A DNA stretch of 40,471 bases, from the NCBI GenBank assembly GCA_002713555.1, contig PATG01000018.1, positions 1 through 40,471 on the forward strand, given 5' to 3'. A program made the position numbers and the translations under genes. Of this stretch, positions 1 through 9,451 are shown in pieces. How positions within the stretch are numbered: the stretch's first letter is position 1; each line of letters begins with the position of its first letter. The stretch is from Planctomycetaceae bacterium (GTDB taxonomy: Bacteria > Planctomycetota > Planctomycetia > Pirellulales > Lacipirellulaceae). Below the pieces are notes generated by a model. That model was not told the DNA's origin and did not search any database. It saw nothing but the letters and a program-made list of their open reading frames with translations.

Positions 1-3000
1 TTGGAACTCTACCAGCCGTTTATCATCCTACGGCTCAAAGAATTGGGCCATGCAGACACGATTAAGTCTGCCAAGAAAATGCTCGAGCGCAAGGATGAAG
101 AAGTTTGGGATATTCTGGAAGAGGTCATCACCAACCATCCGGTGTTGCTGAATCGTGCTCCCACCTTGCATCGTATGGGCATCCAGGCCTTTGAGCCCAC
201 ATTGGTTGAAGGAAATGCTATCACATTACATCCGCTTGTTTGCAAGGGTTTTAATGCTGACTTTGATGGTGATCAGATGGCCGTTCATTTGCCATTGTCG
301 ATTGAGGCGCAAGTGGAAGCGCATACGTTGATGATGAGTACCCACAACATCTTCAGCCCTTCCAACGGCTCACCGATTATCAGCCCCTCGCAAGACGTCG
401 TGATGGGAAGCTACTACCTAACCATGAACGTTCCCGATTCCAAGGGTGACGACATGGCATTCAGTTCGCTGGAAGAAGTGGAGACTGCATACAGTTCAGG
501 TAAAGTTGGTACGCATGCACGTATTAAAGTTCGTCTACCTAACAACCGTTGTCTTCGTGAAAACATGGGCCAGCAGGATAGTTTCGGTAGTCGTGTTGAT
601 ACGACTGTGGGTCGCGTCATCTTCAACATGATCCTGCCTAAGGGAATGCCGTTTTACAACATAGCACTACGATCCAGTGAATTGGCTAAAGTCATTTCTG
701 ACTGTTACGAATTCATTGGACGTCGTGCTACGATCGAACTCCTGGACGACATGAACCAGCTTGGGTTCCGCCAAGCAACTCTTAGTGGTTTGTCCTTCGG
801 AACCGATGATCTGATTACACCCGAAACCAAGGGTAAAATTATCGGCGAGGCGGACAAGACCGTCATGAAGTTCAACAAGCTGTTCCAAAGAGGTGTTATT
901 ACGGAAGTGGAACGCTACAACCAGATTCTCGATGCCTGGACACACGCGCGTGAACAGATTACTGCAGAGATGATGGTTGGCTTGGAAAATGACTACCGTA
1001 CAGACGGCTATGTGAATCCGATCTACTTAATGGCACACTCTGGTGCTCGTGGTGGTGTCGAACAGATGCGTCAGTTGGGTGGCATGCGCGGATTGATGGC
1101 AAAGCCATCGGGTAAAATTATCGAGACCCCCATTAAGGCAAACTTCCGCGAAGGTCTGACCGTACTTGAATACTTCAGTAGTACGCATGGTGCTCGCAAG
1201 GGCTTGGCGGATACGGCATTGAAGACCGCTGACTCGGGTTATCTCACACGTAAACTGGCTGACGTTGCTCAAAATGTTGTGATCACCTGCGATGACTGTG
1301 GCACAACCCAAGGGATCACCAAGGGAATTATTTATCGTGGTGAAAAGGTTGAGGTAAGTTTGGCCGAATCGATCAAAGGTCGAGTCAGTCGAACAAATAT
1401 TGTCAATCCGATTACCGACGAGGTCATTGTCGCCGAAAACGAAATGATCACGTCCGACATAGCTCGCCAAATCGAGGAACTCGGCCTCGAAAAAATCCAA
1501 GTTCGCAGCCCCATGACGTGCGATGCTTCGCTGGGAATTTGCCGCAAGTGCTACGGCATGGATTTGTCGACAGGATCGCAGGTAGAAGAGGGAATGGCCG
1601 TTGGTATTATAGCTGCTCAAAGTATTGGAGAACCGGGCACCCAGTTGACAATGCGTACATTCCATATTGGTGGTGTTGGTCAGCGTGATGTTGAAGACAG
1701 CGATATCAAGTCGAAGAAGGGTGGTATTGCCAAGTTCGCCCGCTTGAAAGTGGTTCGCAACGATGCTGGAAATCTAGTCGTCTTGGCTCGAAACGGTGAG
1801 ATTTCTCTGGTCGATGATCGTGGTCGAGAAGTCGAAAAATTTGAAATTCCTGCCGGGGCTACTCTGCGTGTCGAAGAAAACGACACGGTTAAAACGGGAG
1901 AAACGGTCTGCGAATGGGATCCGCACAGTATTCCCATTTTGGCTGAAACCGGTGGTAAGATCCGCTTTGAGGATCTGGTCGATGGCGAAACCATTCGTGG
2001 CGAGGTCGATCCGAGTGGCAAGACACGCTTCGTGGTTATTGAGCATAAGGGGGACCTGCACCCGCAGATCGTTGTTGAAGATCCGAGTGACGGCAAGATT
2101 CTGGATTTCTATTACATGCCAGAGCGTGCCCATCTGGAAGTCACCGAAGGAGAGCTCATCACACCTGGTGCACTAGTAGCTAAGACTCCGCGTGAAGCAT
2201 CCGGAACGCAGGACATTACGGGTGGTTTGCCCCGCGTCACAGAAATTTTTGAGGCACGTAAGCCGAAAGATCCCGCTGTGATTGCTGAGATTGACGGTGT
2301 CGTAGAGATCTTGGGTGAGAAAAAACGCGGCAAACGATCTATTATTGTCCGTAGCGAAACGGGAATTGAGCGTGAACACTTGGTTACGCATAGTAAGCAT
2401 TTGCGTGTTCATGCGGGAGACATTGTTCGAGCGGGTGAGGCCTTAGTGGATGGGCCCCTGGTTCCTCACGATATCCTGCGAATCTCTGGCGAAGAGGCAG
2501 TACAGCAATATTTGACACGCGAAATCCAAAATGTTTATCGCAGTCAACGTGTCGAGATCAATGACAAGCACATTGAAATTATTGTCTCACAGATGTTGCG
2601 TAAGGTGCTTGTTGAATCGCCTGGAGATACAGATTTGTTGCCAGGTAGTGTCATTGATAAGTTTGATTTCCGTCAAGCAAACGGAAACTTGACAAATTGC
2701 TTGCGTATAACTCACACGTGCGATAGTGAGTTTATGGAAGATGCAGTTGTTCCCAAAAAAGTGCTTGAGCAGGCCAATGCTCAAATCGAAGCTCTGGGTG
2801 GTGAAGTTGCCAAGGGGTCGAAGCCCAAGATGGCGACAGCCAGTACGCAGTTGCTTGGAATTACCAAAGCTTCTGTGCAAAGCTCTAGCTTTATTTCAGC
2901 TGCCAGTTTTCAGGAGACGACGAAGGTGCTTACCGAAGCAGCTTTGGCAGGTCGTACCGACTACCTGGTAGGCTTGAAAGAAAACGTAATCCTGGGTCAT

Positions 3001-3525
3001 TTGATTCCAGCGGGCACAGGTTTTCGAACGATTCAGGAATCGGAAGTTCGTATTCACGCCGCGGCTCTGGAAGAGTTGGCAGCCGAGAAGGAGCGTGTCC
3101 TGGAAAAATCATTCCCACTCTTGGAATCGGCCCTGCAGTCAGGGCAGGATGGAATACCCAGTAGTAATGGCGAAGAGGCCTTGGAGCCTCCTCAAGCGCC
3201 CATGGCGGAGATTCCCTCGAGTTTGGACGCGTTGATGGGTGCGATGGCCGAAACTCCAGCGGAGCCTCCACTTGCCCCAGAAGGCCCCATCATTGGGGAA
3301 AACCCAGTAGGCTTCGAGAATCCTGCTACGACAGAACCTCCAGTCATAGCAGAAAACCCAATGATTGCAGACACGCCCGAGTTACCACCAGAAGATATCG
3401 GTTTGGCAGATATCGGTTTGCCTGAGGTGCCTTCCCCGGAGACATTGCTAGGTAGTCATGAACACCCGGAGCCGCCACCGCCGCCTCAACAGGAGGGGAA
3501 TCCTGGGGGAGACCTTCCAGGCTAG
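1..3525 (+). CDS. rpoC: DNA-directed RNA polymerase subunit beta' (3' part of gene)
   Basis: Catalytic subunit of RNA polymerase. The window opens inside the gene; by comparison with E. coli beta', about 370 N-terminal residues lie upstream, so the TTG at position 1 is not the start. The Mg-binding NADFDGD motif is at local residues 85-91. The second zinc site is intact (C433, C507, C514, C517, with the same spacing as E. coli C814/888/895/898), and the trigger-loop motif around M551-H555 is present. A sequence insertion of roughly 170 residues follows the trigger loop and ends before the ITGGLPRV segment near residue 738, as in other bacteria with the SI3-type insertion. After the conserved C-terminus (about residue 1044) comes a tail of about 130 residues rich in Pro, Glu and Ala, which is unusual for beta'. 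rpsL follows after 241 bp. Confidence 0.98.
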   Translation: MELYQPFIILRLKELGHADTIKSAKKMLERKDEEVWDILEEVITNHPVLLNRAPTLHRMGIQAFEPTLVEGNAITLHPLVCKGFNADFDGDQMAVHLPLSIEAQVEAHTLMMSTHNIFSPSNGSPIISPSQDVVMGSYYLTMNVPDSKGDDMAFSSLEEVETAYSSGKVGTHARIKVRLPNNRCLRENMGQQDSFGSRVDTTVGRVIFNMILPKGMPFYNIALRSSELAKVISDCYEFIGRRATIELLDDMNQLGFRQATLSGLSFGTDDLITPETKGKIIGEADKTVMKFNKLFQRGVITEVERYNQILDAWTHAREQITAEMMVGLENDYRTDGYVNPIYLMAHSGARGGVEQMRQLGGMRGLMAKPSGKIIETPIKANFREGLTVLEYFSSTHGARKGLADTALKTADSGYLTRKLADVAQNVVITCDDCGTTQGITKGIIYRGEKVEVSLAESIKGRVSRTNIVNPITDEVIVAENEMITSDIARQIEELGLEKIQVRSPMTCDASLGICRKCYGMDLSTGSQVEEGMAVGIIAAQSIGEPGTQLTMRTFHIGGVGQRDVEDSDIKSKKGGIAKFARLKVVRNDAGNLVVLARNGEISLVDDRGREVEKFEIPAGATLRVEENDTVKTGETVCEWDPHSIPILAETGGKIRFEDLVDGETIRGEVDPSGKTRFVVIEHKGDLHPQIVVEDPSDGKILDFYYMPERAHLEVTEGELITPGALVAKTPREASGTQDITGGLPRVTEIFEARKPKDPAVIAEIDGVVEILGEKKRGKRSIIVRSETGIEREHLVTHSKHLRVHAGDIVRAGEALVDGPLVPHDILRISGEEAVQQYLTREIQNVYRSQRVEINDKHIEIIVSQMLRKVLVESPGDTDLLPGSVIDKFDFRQANGNLTNCLRITHTCDSEFMEDAVVPKKVLEQANAQIEALGGEVAKGSKPKMATASTQLLGITKASVQSSSFISAASFQETTKVLTEAALAGRTDYLVGLKENVILGHLIPAGTGFRTIQESEVRIHAAALEELAAEKERVLEKSFPLLESALQSGQDGIPSSNGEEALEPPQAPMAEIPSSLDALMGAMAETPAEPPLAPEGPIIGENPVGFENPATTEPPVIAENPMIADTPELPPEDIGLADIGLPEVPSPETLLGSHEHPEPPPPPQQEGNPGGDLPG
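3394..3423 (+). repeat. 15-bp in-frame tandem duplication in the rpoC tail
   Basis: GATATCGGTTTGGCA is followed directly by GATATCGGTTTGCCT, coding DIGLA then DIGLP. The period is 15 bp with 13 of 15 bases identical, so the frame is kept. It resembles the adjacent duplications found in the non-coding spacers further downstream. Confidence 0.85.
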
Positions 3526-3574
3526 TCGAGAAGGGGATGGCTAGGACCATAGATAGGGGCAAGATGTTACCGCA

Positions 3575-3602
3575 TTGACATGACCAACCAGTGGGGTAAA
3601 TT
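3575..3602 (+). promoter_or_regulatory. Candidate promoter for rpsL-rpsG
   Basis: A perfect TTGACA -35 box (3575-3580), a 16-bp spacer and a TAAATT -10-like box (3597-3602, 4 of 6 consensus matches) lie in the 241-bp gap between rpoC and rpsL. The implied leader is about 155 nt. The -10 is imperfect, and readthrough from rpoBC is also possible. Confidence 0.35.
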
Positions 3603-3766
3603 GATAGGTCCGTTTAAACGGATGCGCTGCTACAGTGAAGGAAAGCCCTGGGTGGCGCAGGGTTACCAGAAGGAACAGTTACGGTAGGAAGAGTTGGTTG
3701 AAGCAACGGATTTTGATAGCACGTAGTAATAGCCATTAGAAAGATCGTTTAGAAAGACAGACGTAG

Positions 3767-4135
3767 ATGCCAACCATTAACCAGCTTGTCAAAAAGAACC
3801 GCAAGAAAAAGCGCAAGTTTAGTAAATCCCCTGTACTGAACCAGTGTCCGCAGAAGCGGGGCGTGTGCTTGCAAGTTCGAACCATGACGCCGAAGAAGCC
3901 TAACTCCGCACTCCGTAAGATTACGCGTGTGCGACTTTCGAATGGTAAAGAAGTCACGGTTTACATCCCTGGCGAAGGCCATACTCTGCAAGAGCATAGT
4001 ATTGTTCTCGTGCGAGGTGGACGTGTGCGTGATCTTCCAGGTGTACGTTATCAGGTTGTCCGTGGTGCGCTCGACACATTGGGTGTCGAAGGCCGCAAGC
4101 AGTCACGTAGCCGATACGGTGCAAAAAAGAGTTAA
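3767..4135 (+). CDS. rpsL: 30S ribosomal protein S12
   Basis: Decoding-centre protein of the small subunit, 122 aa, normal length. The [11 protein letters not shown] segment that contacts the A site is intact, with lysine at the positions where streptomycin-resistance mutations usually arise, so the sequence looks like the sensitive wild type. The [12 protein letters not shown] loop is present and includes the aspartate that is methylthiolated in some bacteria. The ATG at 3767 gives the canonical MPTINQL start; no clear Shine-Dalgarno precedes it. It is the first gene of the str cluster, with rpsG next after a 102-bp spacer. Confidence 0.99.
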   Translation: MPTINQLVKKNRKKKRKFSKSPVLNQCPQKRGVCLQVRTMTPKKPNSALRKITRVRLSNGKEVTVYIPGEGHTLQEHSIVLVRGGRVRDLPGVRYQVVRGALDTLGVEGRKQSRSRYGAKKS

Positions 4136-4147
4136 GAAGGGTTTCGC

Positions 4148-4168
4148 CTGACAGCTGACAGCTGGCAG
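4148..4168 (+). repeat. 7-bp tandem repeat, three copies, between rpsL and rpsG
   Basis: CTGACAG, CTGACAG and CTGGCAG follow each other directly (20 of 21 bases fit the unit). A related string (GGCTGACAG) lies near the end of the same spacer. No function is evident. Confidence 0.8.
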
Positions 4169-4237
4169 CTTCGTACTTTTGATCCAGTCCCCATCAACAA
4201 CCAACTGCTGATAGCTCAAGGCTGACAGAATAAAATC

Positions 4238-4708
4238 ATGGCACGCATTACCGCAAGTCGCAAACAACTTAGGCCCGATCCGAAATGTGGGTCACTTTTG
4301 GCTAGCAAGTTCATCAATTGTTTGATGAGCGATGGCAAGAAGAGTGTTGCCCAGAATGTTTTCTACGATTGTCTGGATACGATCAAAGAACGCATGCCGG
4401 ACGAGGAGCCGATTGAAGTATTTACGCAGGCCATCGAAAATGTAAAGCCTGCTATCGAGGTACGCTCGAAGCGCGTAGGTGGTGCCGCCTATCAGGTTCC
4501 GATGCAAGTCAACCGGGTCCGGCAGCAGTCTTTGGCGTTTCGCTGGATTATGCTGGCTGTTCGTGACAAAAAGGGTCGTCCTACGGCAATCAAGCTGGCC
4601 GATGAATTAATCGCCGCTTACAACCGTGAAGGCGCCGCGATGACACGGCGTGAAAATGTCCACCGAATGGCGGATGCGAATAAGGCGTTCGCGCATTTTG
4701 CGTGGTAA
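4238..4708 (+). CDS. rpsG: 30S ribosomal protein S7
   Basis: Head-domain primary 16S rRNA-binding protein, 156 aa, the usual length. The central motif [14 protein letters not shown] and the C-terminal helix ending in [10 protein letters not shown] are conserved. The ATG at 4238 is preceded by an A-rich stretch (AATAAAATC) without a clear Shine-Dalgarno. It follows rpsL in the str order and is separated from fusA by a terminator-like hairpin, so rpsL-rpsG may be transcribed partly independently of fusA. Confidence 0.99.
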   Translation: MARITASRKQLRPDPKCGSLLASKFINCLMSDGKKSVAQNVFYDCLDTIKERMPDEEPIEVFTQAIENVKPAIEVRSKRVGGAAYQVPMQVNRVRQQSLAFRWIMLAVRDKKGRPTAIKLADELIAAYNREGAAMTRRENVHRMADANKAFAHFAW

Positions 4709-4728
4709 TGAGAAGAAGGAGTAAATGT

Positions 4729-4782
4729 CGGGGGTTAGAGGCAGGGGTTCGTAAGGACCCTCACCTCCGACCCCCGTTTTTT
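4729..4782 (+). terminator. Factor-independent terminator or attenuator between rpsG and fusA
   Basis: CGGGGGT (4729-4735) pairs with ACCCCCG (4770-4776), supported by an inner GAGG/CCTC segment (4738-4741 with 4764-4767) and a G-run/C-run contact nearer the loop. Six T follow immediately (4777-4782). This is a classic hairpin plus U-tract, placed 35 bp before the fusA start. It would lower or regulate readthrough into fusA unless a promoter lies within the short remaining gap. Confidence 0.75.
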
Positions 4783-4816
4783 ATGCGCATACTTCTGGTG
4801 TCCAAGTTTAAGAGCC

Positions 4817-6928
4817 ATGTCAGCCGACCTTACTAAAATCCGAAACATAGGCATTATTGCCCATATCGATGCTGGCAAAACAACAGTCACCGAGCGAATG
4901 TTGTATGTAAGCGGTTCGAAACATCGTGCTGGTGAAGTCGACCGGGGTACAACGACGACGGATGACGATGCAGAGGAAGCCGAGCGTGGAATCACGATTT
5001 ATTCTGCGTGTGTTGCATTCGCTTGGAAAGACGTTCAGATCAATCTCATCGACACGCCCGGGCACGTAGATTTCACAGCTGAAGTCGAGCGGAGTTTGCG
5101 CGTGCTCGATGGGGCAGTCATCGTCTTTAGTGCGCGTGAAGGTGTAGAAGCACAGAGCGAAACAGTTTGGCGACAAGCCGATAAATACAAGGTTGCCCGC
5201 ATTGCCTTTATCAACAAGCTGGATCGTGAAGGTGCCAATTTTGATGCCGTGTTTGAAGAAATGCGCACACGTTTGAATGCGAATCCGGTTGCTTTGCAGA
5301 TTCCTGTAGGCCAAGGGCCGGCGCATATCAGCAATCCATTTCGTGCTGTGATCGATCTGATTGACGAAACGATGCACACATTTCCCGAAGGTAAAGAGGG
5401 TCGAGCAGTAGAAGTGGGACCCATCCCTGAGGAGCTGGCCGACAGTGCGACTCTCTGGCGTGAGCAAATGATCGGTGAACTTGCCAATTATAGCGATGAA
5501 TTGATGGAACTGGCGCTGGCTGAAGAGCCGATTCCTGCCACTTTGATTCATCAGGTTGTGCGTGAAGCAACGGTTCACCAACTCATTCAACCCGTGCTCT
5601 GCGGATCAGCGCTGCATGGGATGGGTGTGCAACCTCTCCTAAACTCTGTGGTGGATTACCTGCCCAACCCACTCGAAAAACCACCCGTCACCGGATTTGA
5701 TGCGACGAAGAAAAGTTCTAAAGCCAGGAAGCGAGAAGGAGATGGACCATCCCCGTCGATAAGCCGCAAGCCAGATCCTCAGGAACCGTTCTGTGGACTG
5801 GTATTTAAGATATTGCCTTTTAAGACGGGCGATTTGTCATGGGTTCGTATTTATTCGGGCACGCTCAAAGGCAATAGTCGGGTATTAAACTCGGCCCGTG
5901 ATAAAAAGGAAAACGTCGCGCAGCTTTGGCAAATACATGCCAGCAAAAAAGAAGAGCAACTGCAATCTGCGCAGGCGGGTGACATCGTGGGTATCATTGG
6001 TCTCCGGGATTCAGTGACGGGCGATACATTGTGCGATGCCAGGGCTCCGATAGTCCTCGAGTCGATTGAATTTCCCGAAACGGTTATTTCAATGGCAATC
6101 GAGCCAGAAAGCACCGCCGACAAGAAGAAGTTGGCCGATGCGCTTGATATGCTGCGGAAGCAAGATCCCACATTTACGGCGATAGAAAACGAGGAAACGG
6201 GCCAGACACTCATCAGCGGCATGGGCGAATTGCACCTCGAAGTCATTCAGCATCGCCTGGAGCGTGACTTTAAGCTCAATGTGAAAGTGCACAACCCTCG
6301 CGTAAGCTATCGCGAAACTATCAAAAACAGCGTGGAAGTTACTGGCGAATGCAACCGCCAAATCAATGGAGTTCAGCATACGGCAAGTGTGCTGTTAAGA
6401 GTGGAGCCATTCGATACACGTGGTGGTGGTGTCATGGTCAGTAACTCTCTCGATCATGGCTTACCGAATGAAATGCTCACCACCGTTCTTGAAGAATTAG
6501 AAATAGCAGGACAGGGAGGTGGTGTCGTAGGCTTTCCGTTGATGCGTATTAAGGTGACATTGCTTTCTGGTGAGATGCATGAAACGGATTCCACAGAGAT
6601 TGCCTTCCGCACAGCAGTCAGTTTGGCCCTCGATACTGGTTTACGAGAAGCGGGCACCGTTTTACTTGAACCGATTATGCAACTCGAAATAAGCACACCG
6701 GACGAACATGTTGGTGACCTGGTAGGCGATTTGCAACAGCGTCGTGCGATCATCCATCAAACCCAGAGCCGTGGCACGCTTACGGTACTACATGCCGACG
6801 CACCCTTAGCTGAATTATTCGGCTATTCCAGCGCCATGCGCAGTTTGAGCCAAGGCCGGGCCAGCTGTTCGATGACGCCCAGTACTTATTCTGCAGCACC
6901 AGACGAAGTACTGAAGAAGTTTCTCTGA
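4817..6928 (+). CDS. fusA: Elongation factor G (divergent, EF-G2-like)
   Basis: Translational GTPase, 703 aa. G motifs are complete: AHIDAGKT (15-22), ERGIT in switch I (56-60), DTPGH (79-83), NKLD (133-136). Domains II-V are present, with the GMGELHLEVI segment of domain III and a C-terminal YSSAMRSLSQGRAS. Unlike standard EF-G, the segment before ERGIT reads TTTTDDDAEEA instead of a pattern like MDWMEQEQ, and a basic, Ser-rich linker (about residues 297-320) precedes domain II. Signatures such as HVDFTAEVERSLRVLDG resemble the spirochaete/planctomycete and mitochondrial EF-G2 branch. The family call is certain; the subfamily is inferred. It lies after rpsG in the str order, but no tuf follows. 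Confidence 0.93.
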   Translation: MSADLTKIRNIGIIAHIDAGKTTVTERMLYVSGSKHRAGEVDRGTTTTDDDAEEAERGITIYSACVAFAWKDVQINLIDTPGHVDFTAEVERSLRVLDGAVIVFSAREGVEAQSETVWRQADKYKVARIAFINKLDREGANFDAVFEEMRTRLNANPVALQIPVGQGPAHISNPFRAVIDLIDETMHTFPEGKEGRAVEVGPIPEELADSATLWREQMIGELANYSDELMELALAEEPIPATLIHQVVREATVHQLIQPVLCGSALHGMGVQPLLNSVVDYLPNPLEKPPVTGFDATKKSSKARKREGDGPSPSISRKPDPQEPFCGLVFKILPFKTGDLSWVRIYSGTLKGNSRVLNSARDKKENVAQLWQIHASKKEEQLQSAQAGDIVGIIGLRDSVTGDTLCDARAPIVLESIEFPETVISMAIEPESTADKKKLADALDMLRKQDPTFTAIENEETGQTLISGMGELHLEVIQHRLERDFKLNVKVHNPRVSYRETIKNSVEVTGECNRQINGVQHTASVLLRVEPFDTRGGGVMVSNSLDHGLPNEMLTTVLEELEIAGQGGGVVGFPLMRIKVTLLSGEMHETDSTEIAFRTAVSLALDTGLREAGTVLLEPIMQLEISTPDEHVGDLVGDLQQRRAIIHQTQSRGTLTVLHADAPLAELFGYSSAMRSLSQGRASCSMTPSTYSAAPDEVLKKFL

Positions 6929-7056
6929 GAAGACATTGCTGTCTCTTCCAGAAGTGAATCCATGGCTGGAGAGTGGGCATCCAGCCGATCCGATCTGGCG
7001 GAGAAAATCTGTTGCCAGCTGCAGGCAGATGGCCAGAGTGGCATTCGTCCGGATAC

Positions 7057-7830
7057 TCAAATATCCATCTCAATCGTAACGGGTGCGTGATCACTGACCA
7101 GAAGGCCTGCCTGGCGATGCGTGATGGCTTTAGAGAATCGCTGACGGGCCGCAGTGTTCGCCAGCAGATAATCGATGCGCCAACCACGATCCAGCTCCCG
7201 CGCGCGGCCTCGATTTGACCACCAGGAATAAGGACCGTCGATGTCTCCAGCATACTGGCGGACTAAGTCATGCCAGCCCGAATCGAGGAGTCTTCCGAAC
7301 CACTTTCGCTCGTGTGGCAGGAAACCTGAGTTCTGCGCATTCCCCTGGGCATAGAAGATGTCTTTTGTCGTATGCGCGATATTAAGATCGCCACCCAATA
7401 CCGACAGTCGGTCACCCGACAGCTGCCGGGTCGCCCAATGCCGAAACCGCCGCATCCACCGTTCTTTTTCGATTTGTCGCTCCGGGCTGCTGGAACCCGA
7501 TGGCAGATAGACACTGGCCACCTGGAGCATGCCCATTCTTATGCATATCAAACGCCCTTCCAGATCGGAGTCGGACTTGCCCAGTCCAGTATGTAGAAGC
7601 TCAGAGGGCTGGCGGGTCCAGATGGCCGTCCCGGCATAGCCCTTTTTTTGAGCCGGGTTCCAGTGCACATGCCAGCCTTTGGGTTGGGCCCACTCCTGGG
7701 GAAGTTGCTCTGGTAAGGCCCTTACTTCCTGGAGCAGGAGTACATCGGGACGAATCAGTTCCAGCTGCTGGGCAAACCCTTTGCGGAGAGCTGCCCGTAA
7801 TCCGTTGACATTCCAGGTGGTGATACGCAT
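7057..7830 (-). CDS. xth: Exodeoxyribonuclease III (AP endonuclease family)
   Basis: Predicted Mg-dependent AP endonuclease/3'-5' exonuclease of base excision repair, 257 aa from the ATG at 7830 (the frame is open further upstream, but homology starts at MRITTWNVNGLRA). Exo-endo-phosphatase motifs: WNVNG (catalytic Asn), LLLQEV (metal Glu), YLPSG, GGDLNIAH (Asp and Asn), DRGWRIDYLLA and SDHAPV (Asp-His pair). It is the only minus-strand gene within the 26-kb ribosomal cluster and lies exactly where tuf sits in the classical str operon, head to head with the S10 promoter. The distance between its 3' end and fusA is 128 bp. Confidence 0.93.
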   Translation of the reverse strand: MRITTWNVNGLRAALRKGFAQQLELIRPDVLLLQEVRALPEQLPQEWAQPKGWHVHWNPAQKKGYAGTAIWTRQPSELLHTGLGKSDSDLEGRLICIRMGMLQVASVYLPSGSSSPERQIEKERWMRRFRHWATRQLSGDRLSVLGGDLNIAHTTKDIFYAQGNAQNSGFLPHERKWFGRLLDSGWHDLVRQYAGDIDGPYSWWSNRGRARELDRGWRIDYLLANTAARQRFSKAITHRQAGLLVSDHAPVTIEMDI

Positions 7831-8086
7831 AGCGAAGCGAGTCTCTTTGGCGAGGCAAGCGATTGCTTGCCCAAGCAAGGAAGCACATGCCCCACGTTCG
7901 TCCTTAATTACTAGGTGTTTTAGGTCTATATCCGCCCCTAGTTTGCCCACCTGTCTGGATCAATGAGAGAGACGATCCTCCTGACAATAGGGCACAATCG
8001 ATCCAGCTTACCAAGTCCACTACCAAAGTTCACTGGCGGGTGTGAGCCAGCTGGCGATTTTTCTAGCTTCCAGGGCTGCCAAGCCA

Positions 8087-8115
8087 TTGACGTAGCGGGC
8101 TCACATCCTTAAAAT
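8087..8115 (+). promoter_or_regulatory. Promoter of the S10 operon
   Basis: TTGACG (8087-8092), a spacer of exactly 17 bp and TAAAAT (8110-8115) give 5 of 6 matches at both boxes. The predicted start is near 8122, leaving a leader of about 74 nt before the rpsJ GTG. The antisense xth upstream makes an independent promoter necessary here. Confidence 0.65.
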
Positions 8116-8149
8116 CTGCGATTCGTCACTACTCGTAGTGGCGAGGCAG
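8116..8149 (+). promoter_or_regulatory. 5'-terminal stem-loop of the S10 leader
   Basis: TCGTCACTA (8123-8131) pairs over nine base pairs (one G-U) with TAGTGGCGA (8136-8144) around a CTCG tetraloop. CTGC (8116-8119) and GCAG (8146-8149) could extend it. It begins almost exactly at the predicted transcription start. It could stabilise the mRNA or serve as a ribosomal protein target; no U-tract follows, so it is not a simple terminator. Confidence 0.55.
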
Positions 8150-8195
8150 CGTTCTTTGAAACTTTGGTCCAGGTAAGCCGTTAGGGAGACTAATC

Positions 8196-8519
8196 GTGCC
8201 CGCGTCGAAGGAAGTAATTCGAATCCGAATGGAGGCGTACGATCACTCGGTCTTGGACCAAAGTGCAGCCGACATTGTAGACACGGCTAAGCGGACCAAC
8301 TCGGTTGTTCATGGCCCTATCCCACTGCCGACTCGAATCGAGCGGTATACGGTGTTGTCGGGTCCTCATGTCGACAAGAAAGCACGCCAGCAATTTGAAA
8401 TACGAACCCACAAGCGGCTCATAGATATTGTCCAGGCTACGGCCAAGACAATCGAAGCTCTTAATAAGCTGAGCTTACCAGCGGGTGTAGATATAAAAAT
8501 CAAAGCCACGGCTGGCTAA
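8196..8519 (+). CDS. rpsJ: 30S ribosomal protein S10
   Basis: Small-subunit head protein (NusE in antitermination), 107 aa. It shows the conserved [11 protein letters not shown] start, the [30 protein letters not shown] loop and [10 protein letters not shown] at the end. It starts with GTG at 8196, supported by an AGGGAG Shine-Dalgarno seven bases upstream, one of the few clear ones in the cluster. First gene of the S10 operon behind its own promoter; rplC follows only after a 194-bp spacer. Confidence 0.98.
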   Translation: MPASKEVIRIRMEAYDHSVLDQSAADIVDTAKRTNSVVHGPIPLPTRIERYTVLSGPHVDKKARQQFEIRTHKRLIDIVQATAKTIEALNKLSLPAGVDIKIKATAG

Positions 8520-8713
8520 GTGAGTCTAAGAGAATAAGAGACTAAGAGATAAGTTTTTTCATACTATACAAGCATAGTCAGCGGTTCTCTATATAGCGAA
8601 ATATATGCAATGGAAGTTGCATGGGTAAGCTTCGTCTTGGATTGTCTTCCGGGCGGATGTCTCCCATGGCAACAAGGTAGCCACGAAAAGTTGATGGTTT
8701 GGGGTTAATAACT
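8520..8713 (+). promoter_or_regulatory. Long structured spacer between rpsJ and rplC
   Basis: The 194-bp spacer starts with an octamer repeat (8526-8553) followed by TTTTTT. It then holds a hairpin ATGCAA/TTGCAT (8605-8610 with 8617-8622) and a possible longer pairing ATGGG/CCCAT (8621-8625 with 8663-8667). Its length and position suggest a leader that could host regulation, but no known ribosomal leader was recognised. Confidence 0.3.
8526..8553 (+). repeat. 8-bp tandem repeat downstream of rpsJ
   Basis: CTAAGAGA, ATAAGAGA, CTAAGAGA and a partial TAAG follow one another directly behind the rpsJ stop, ending in a T-run. Confidence 0.8.
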
Positions 8714-9427
8714 ATGGCCAGTACTAGCGAAGCCAGTGAACCTGTAGTCGGGATTCTTGGCCGAAAAGTCGGTATGACGCAAGTCTACGATGAGTCGGGC
8801 AAGGTGGTTCCTGTAACAGTCGTTGAGGCTGGTCCCTGCGATGTTCTGCAGATTCGCACCCCCGATCGTGATGGCTACGAAGCCGTTCAGCTGGGTTATC
8901 TTGACAAACCGCGTCGACTGGCCATTCGCTCACAGCGTGGCCAGGTTGCTAAGCTCGACAGCAAGCGCAGTAAAAAGCGGGCGGCTGCTGGGTTTGAGCC
9001 CACTCCTAGACCAAATTGCGAGCCAAAGCGGTTTGTGCGCGAGATTCGCAGCGCACCCGGTGAATTGGAAATTGGCTCCCAGGTAACCGTCAAGGCTTTT
9101 GAGGGGATTGCTGCCGTCGATGTGGTGGCTACCAGTAAAGGTCGCGGTTTCTCCGGTGCCATGAAGAGGCATAACTTTGCCGGTCAGCGTGCTTCGCATG
9201 GTGTTAAGAAATGCCATCGCCATATGGGCGGAACAGGTGCCTGTGCCAGCCCCAGTCGATTGTTCAAAGGGGTTCGCATGCCCGGCCAATATGGTGCCAA
9301 GCGTTGCACGGTACGCAATCAAAAGTTGGTGCGAGTGGATGAGGCGGATAATCTGCTGATTGTGCGGGGTGCCATTCCTGGGCCCAACGGTGGATATGTT
9401 ATTGTGCAACAAACTAACAAGCTGTAA
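8714..9427 (+). CDS. rplC: 50S ribosomal protein L3
   Basis: Early-assembly large-subunit protein whose loop reaches the peptidyl-transferase centre; 237 aa from the ATG at 8714. A TTG five codons upstream is a weaker alternative. It begins with the typical GILGRKVGMTQVYDESGK and has the SRLFKGVRMPGQYGAKR segment. A segment around residues 70-110 (SKRSKKRAAAGFEPTPRP and on) is longer and more basic than in E. coli, and the glutamine that is N5-methylated by PrmB in E. coli is not present at the matching place (the stretch reads GGTGACASPSRLFKG). It lies between rpsJ and rplD as expected. Confidence 0.97.
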   Translation: MASTSEASEPVVGILGRKVGMTQVYDESGKVVPVTVVEAGPCDVLQIRTPDRDGYEAVQLGYLDKPRRLAIRSQRGQVAKLDSKRSKKRAAAGFEPTPRPNCEPKRFVREIRSAPGELEIGSQVTVKAFEGIAAVDVVATSKGRGFSGAMKRHNFAGQRASHGVKKCHRHMGGTGACASPSRLFKGVRMPGQYGAKRCTVRNQKLVRVDEADNLLIVRGAIPGPNGGYVIVQQTNKL

Positions 9428-9442
9428 GCCTGAAACTGTAAG
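9422..9442 (+). repeat. Stop-codon-containing direct repeat at the rplC end
   Basis: CTGTAAG occurs at 9422-9428, covering the last codon and TAA stop of rplC, and again at 9436-9442, with a 14-bp period. Confidence 0.55.
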
Positions 9443-9451
9443 TCAAATACA

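Noticed and set aside
4820..5590. 256-residue open frame antisense to fusA
   Set aside because: It mirrors fusA codon structure and has no recognisable family, and fusA itself is certain.
6931..6955. Hairpin AGACA/TGTCT behind fusA as terminator
   Set aside because: Stem of five pairs and no T-run on either strand.
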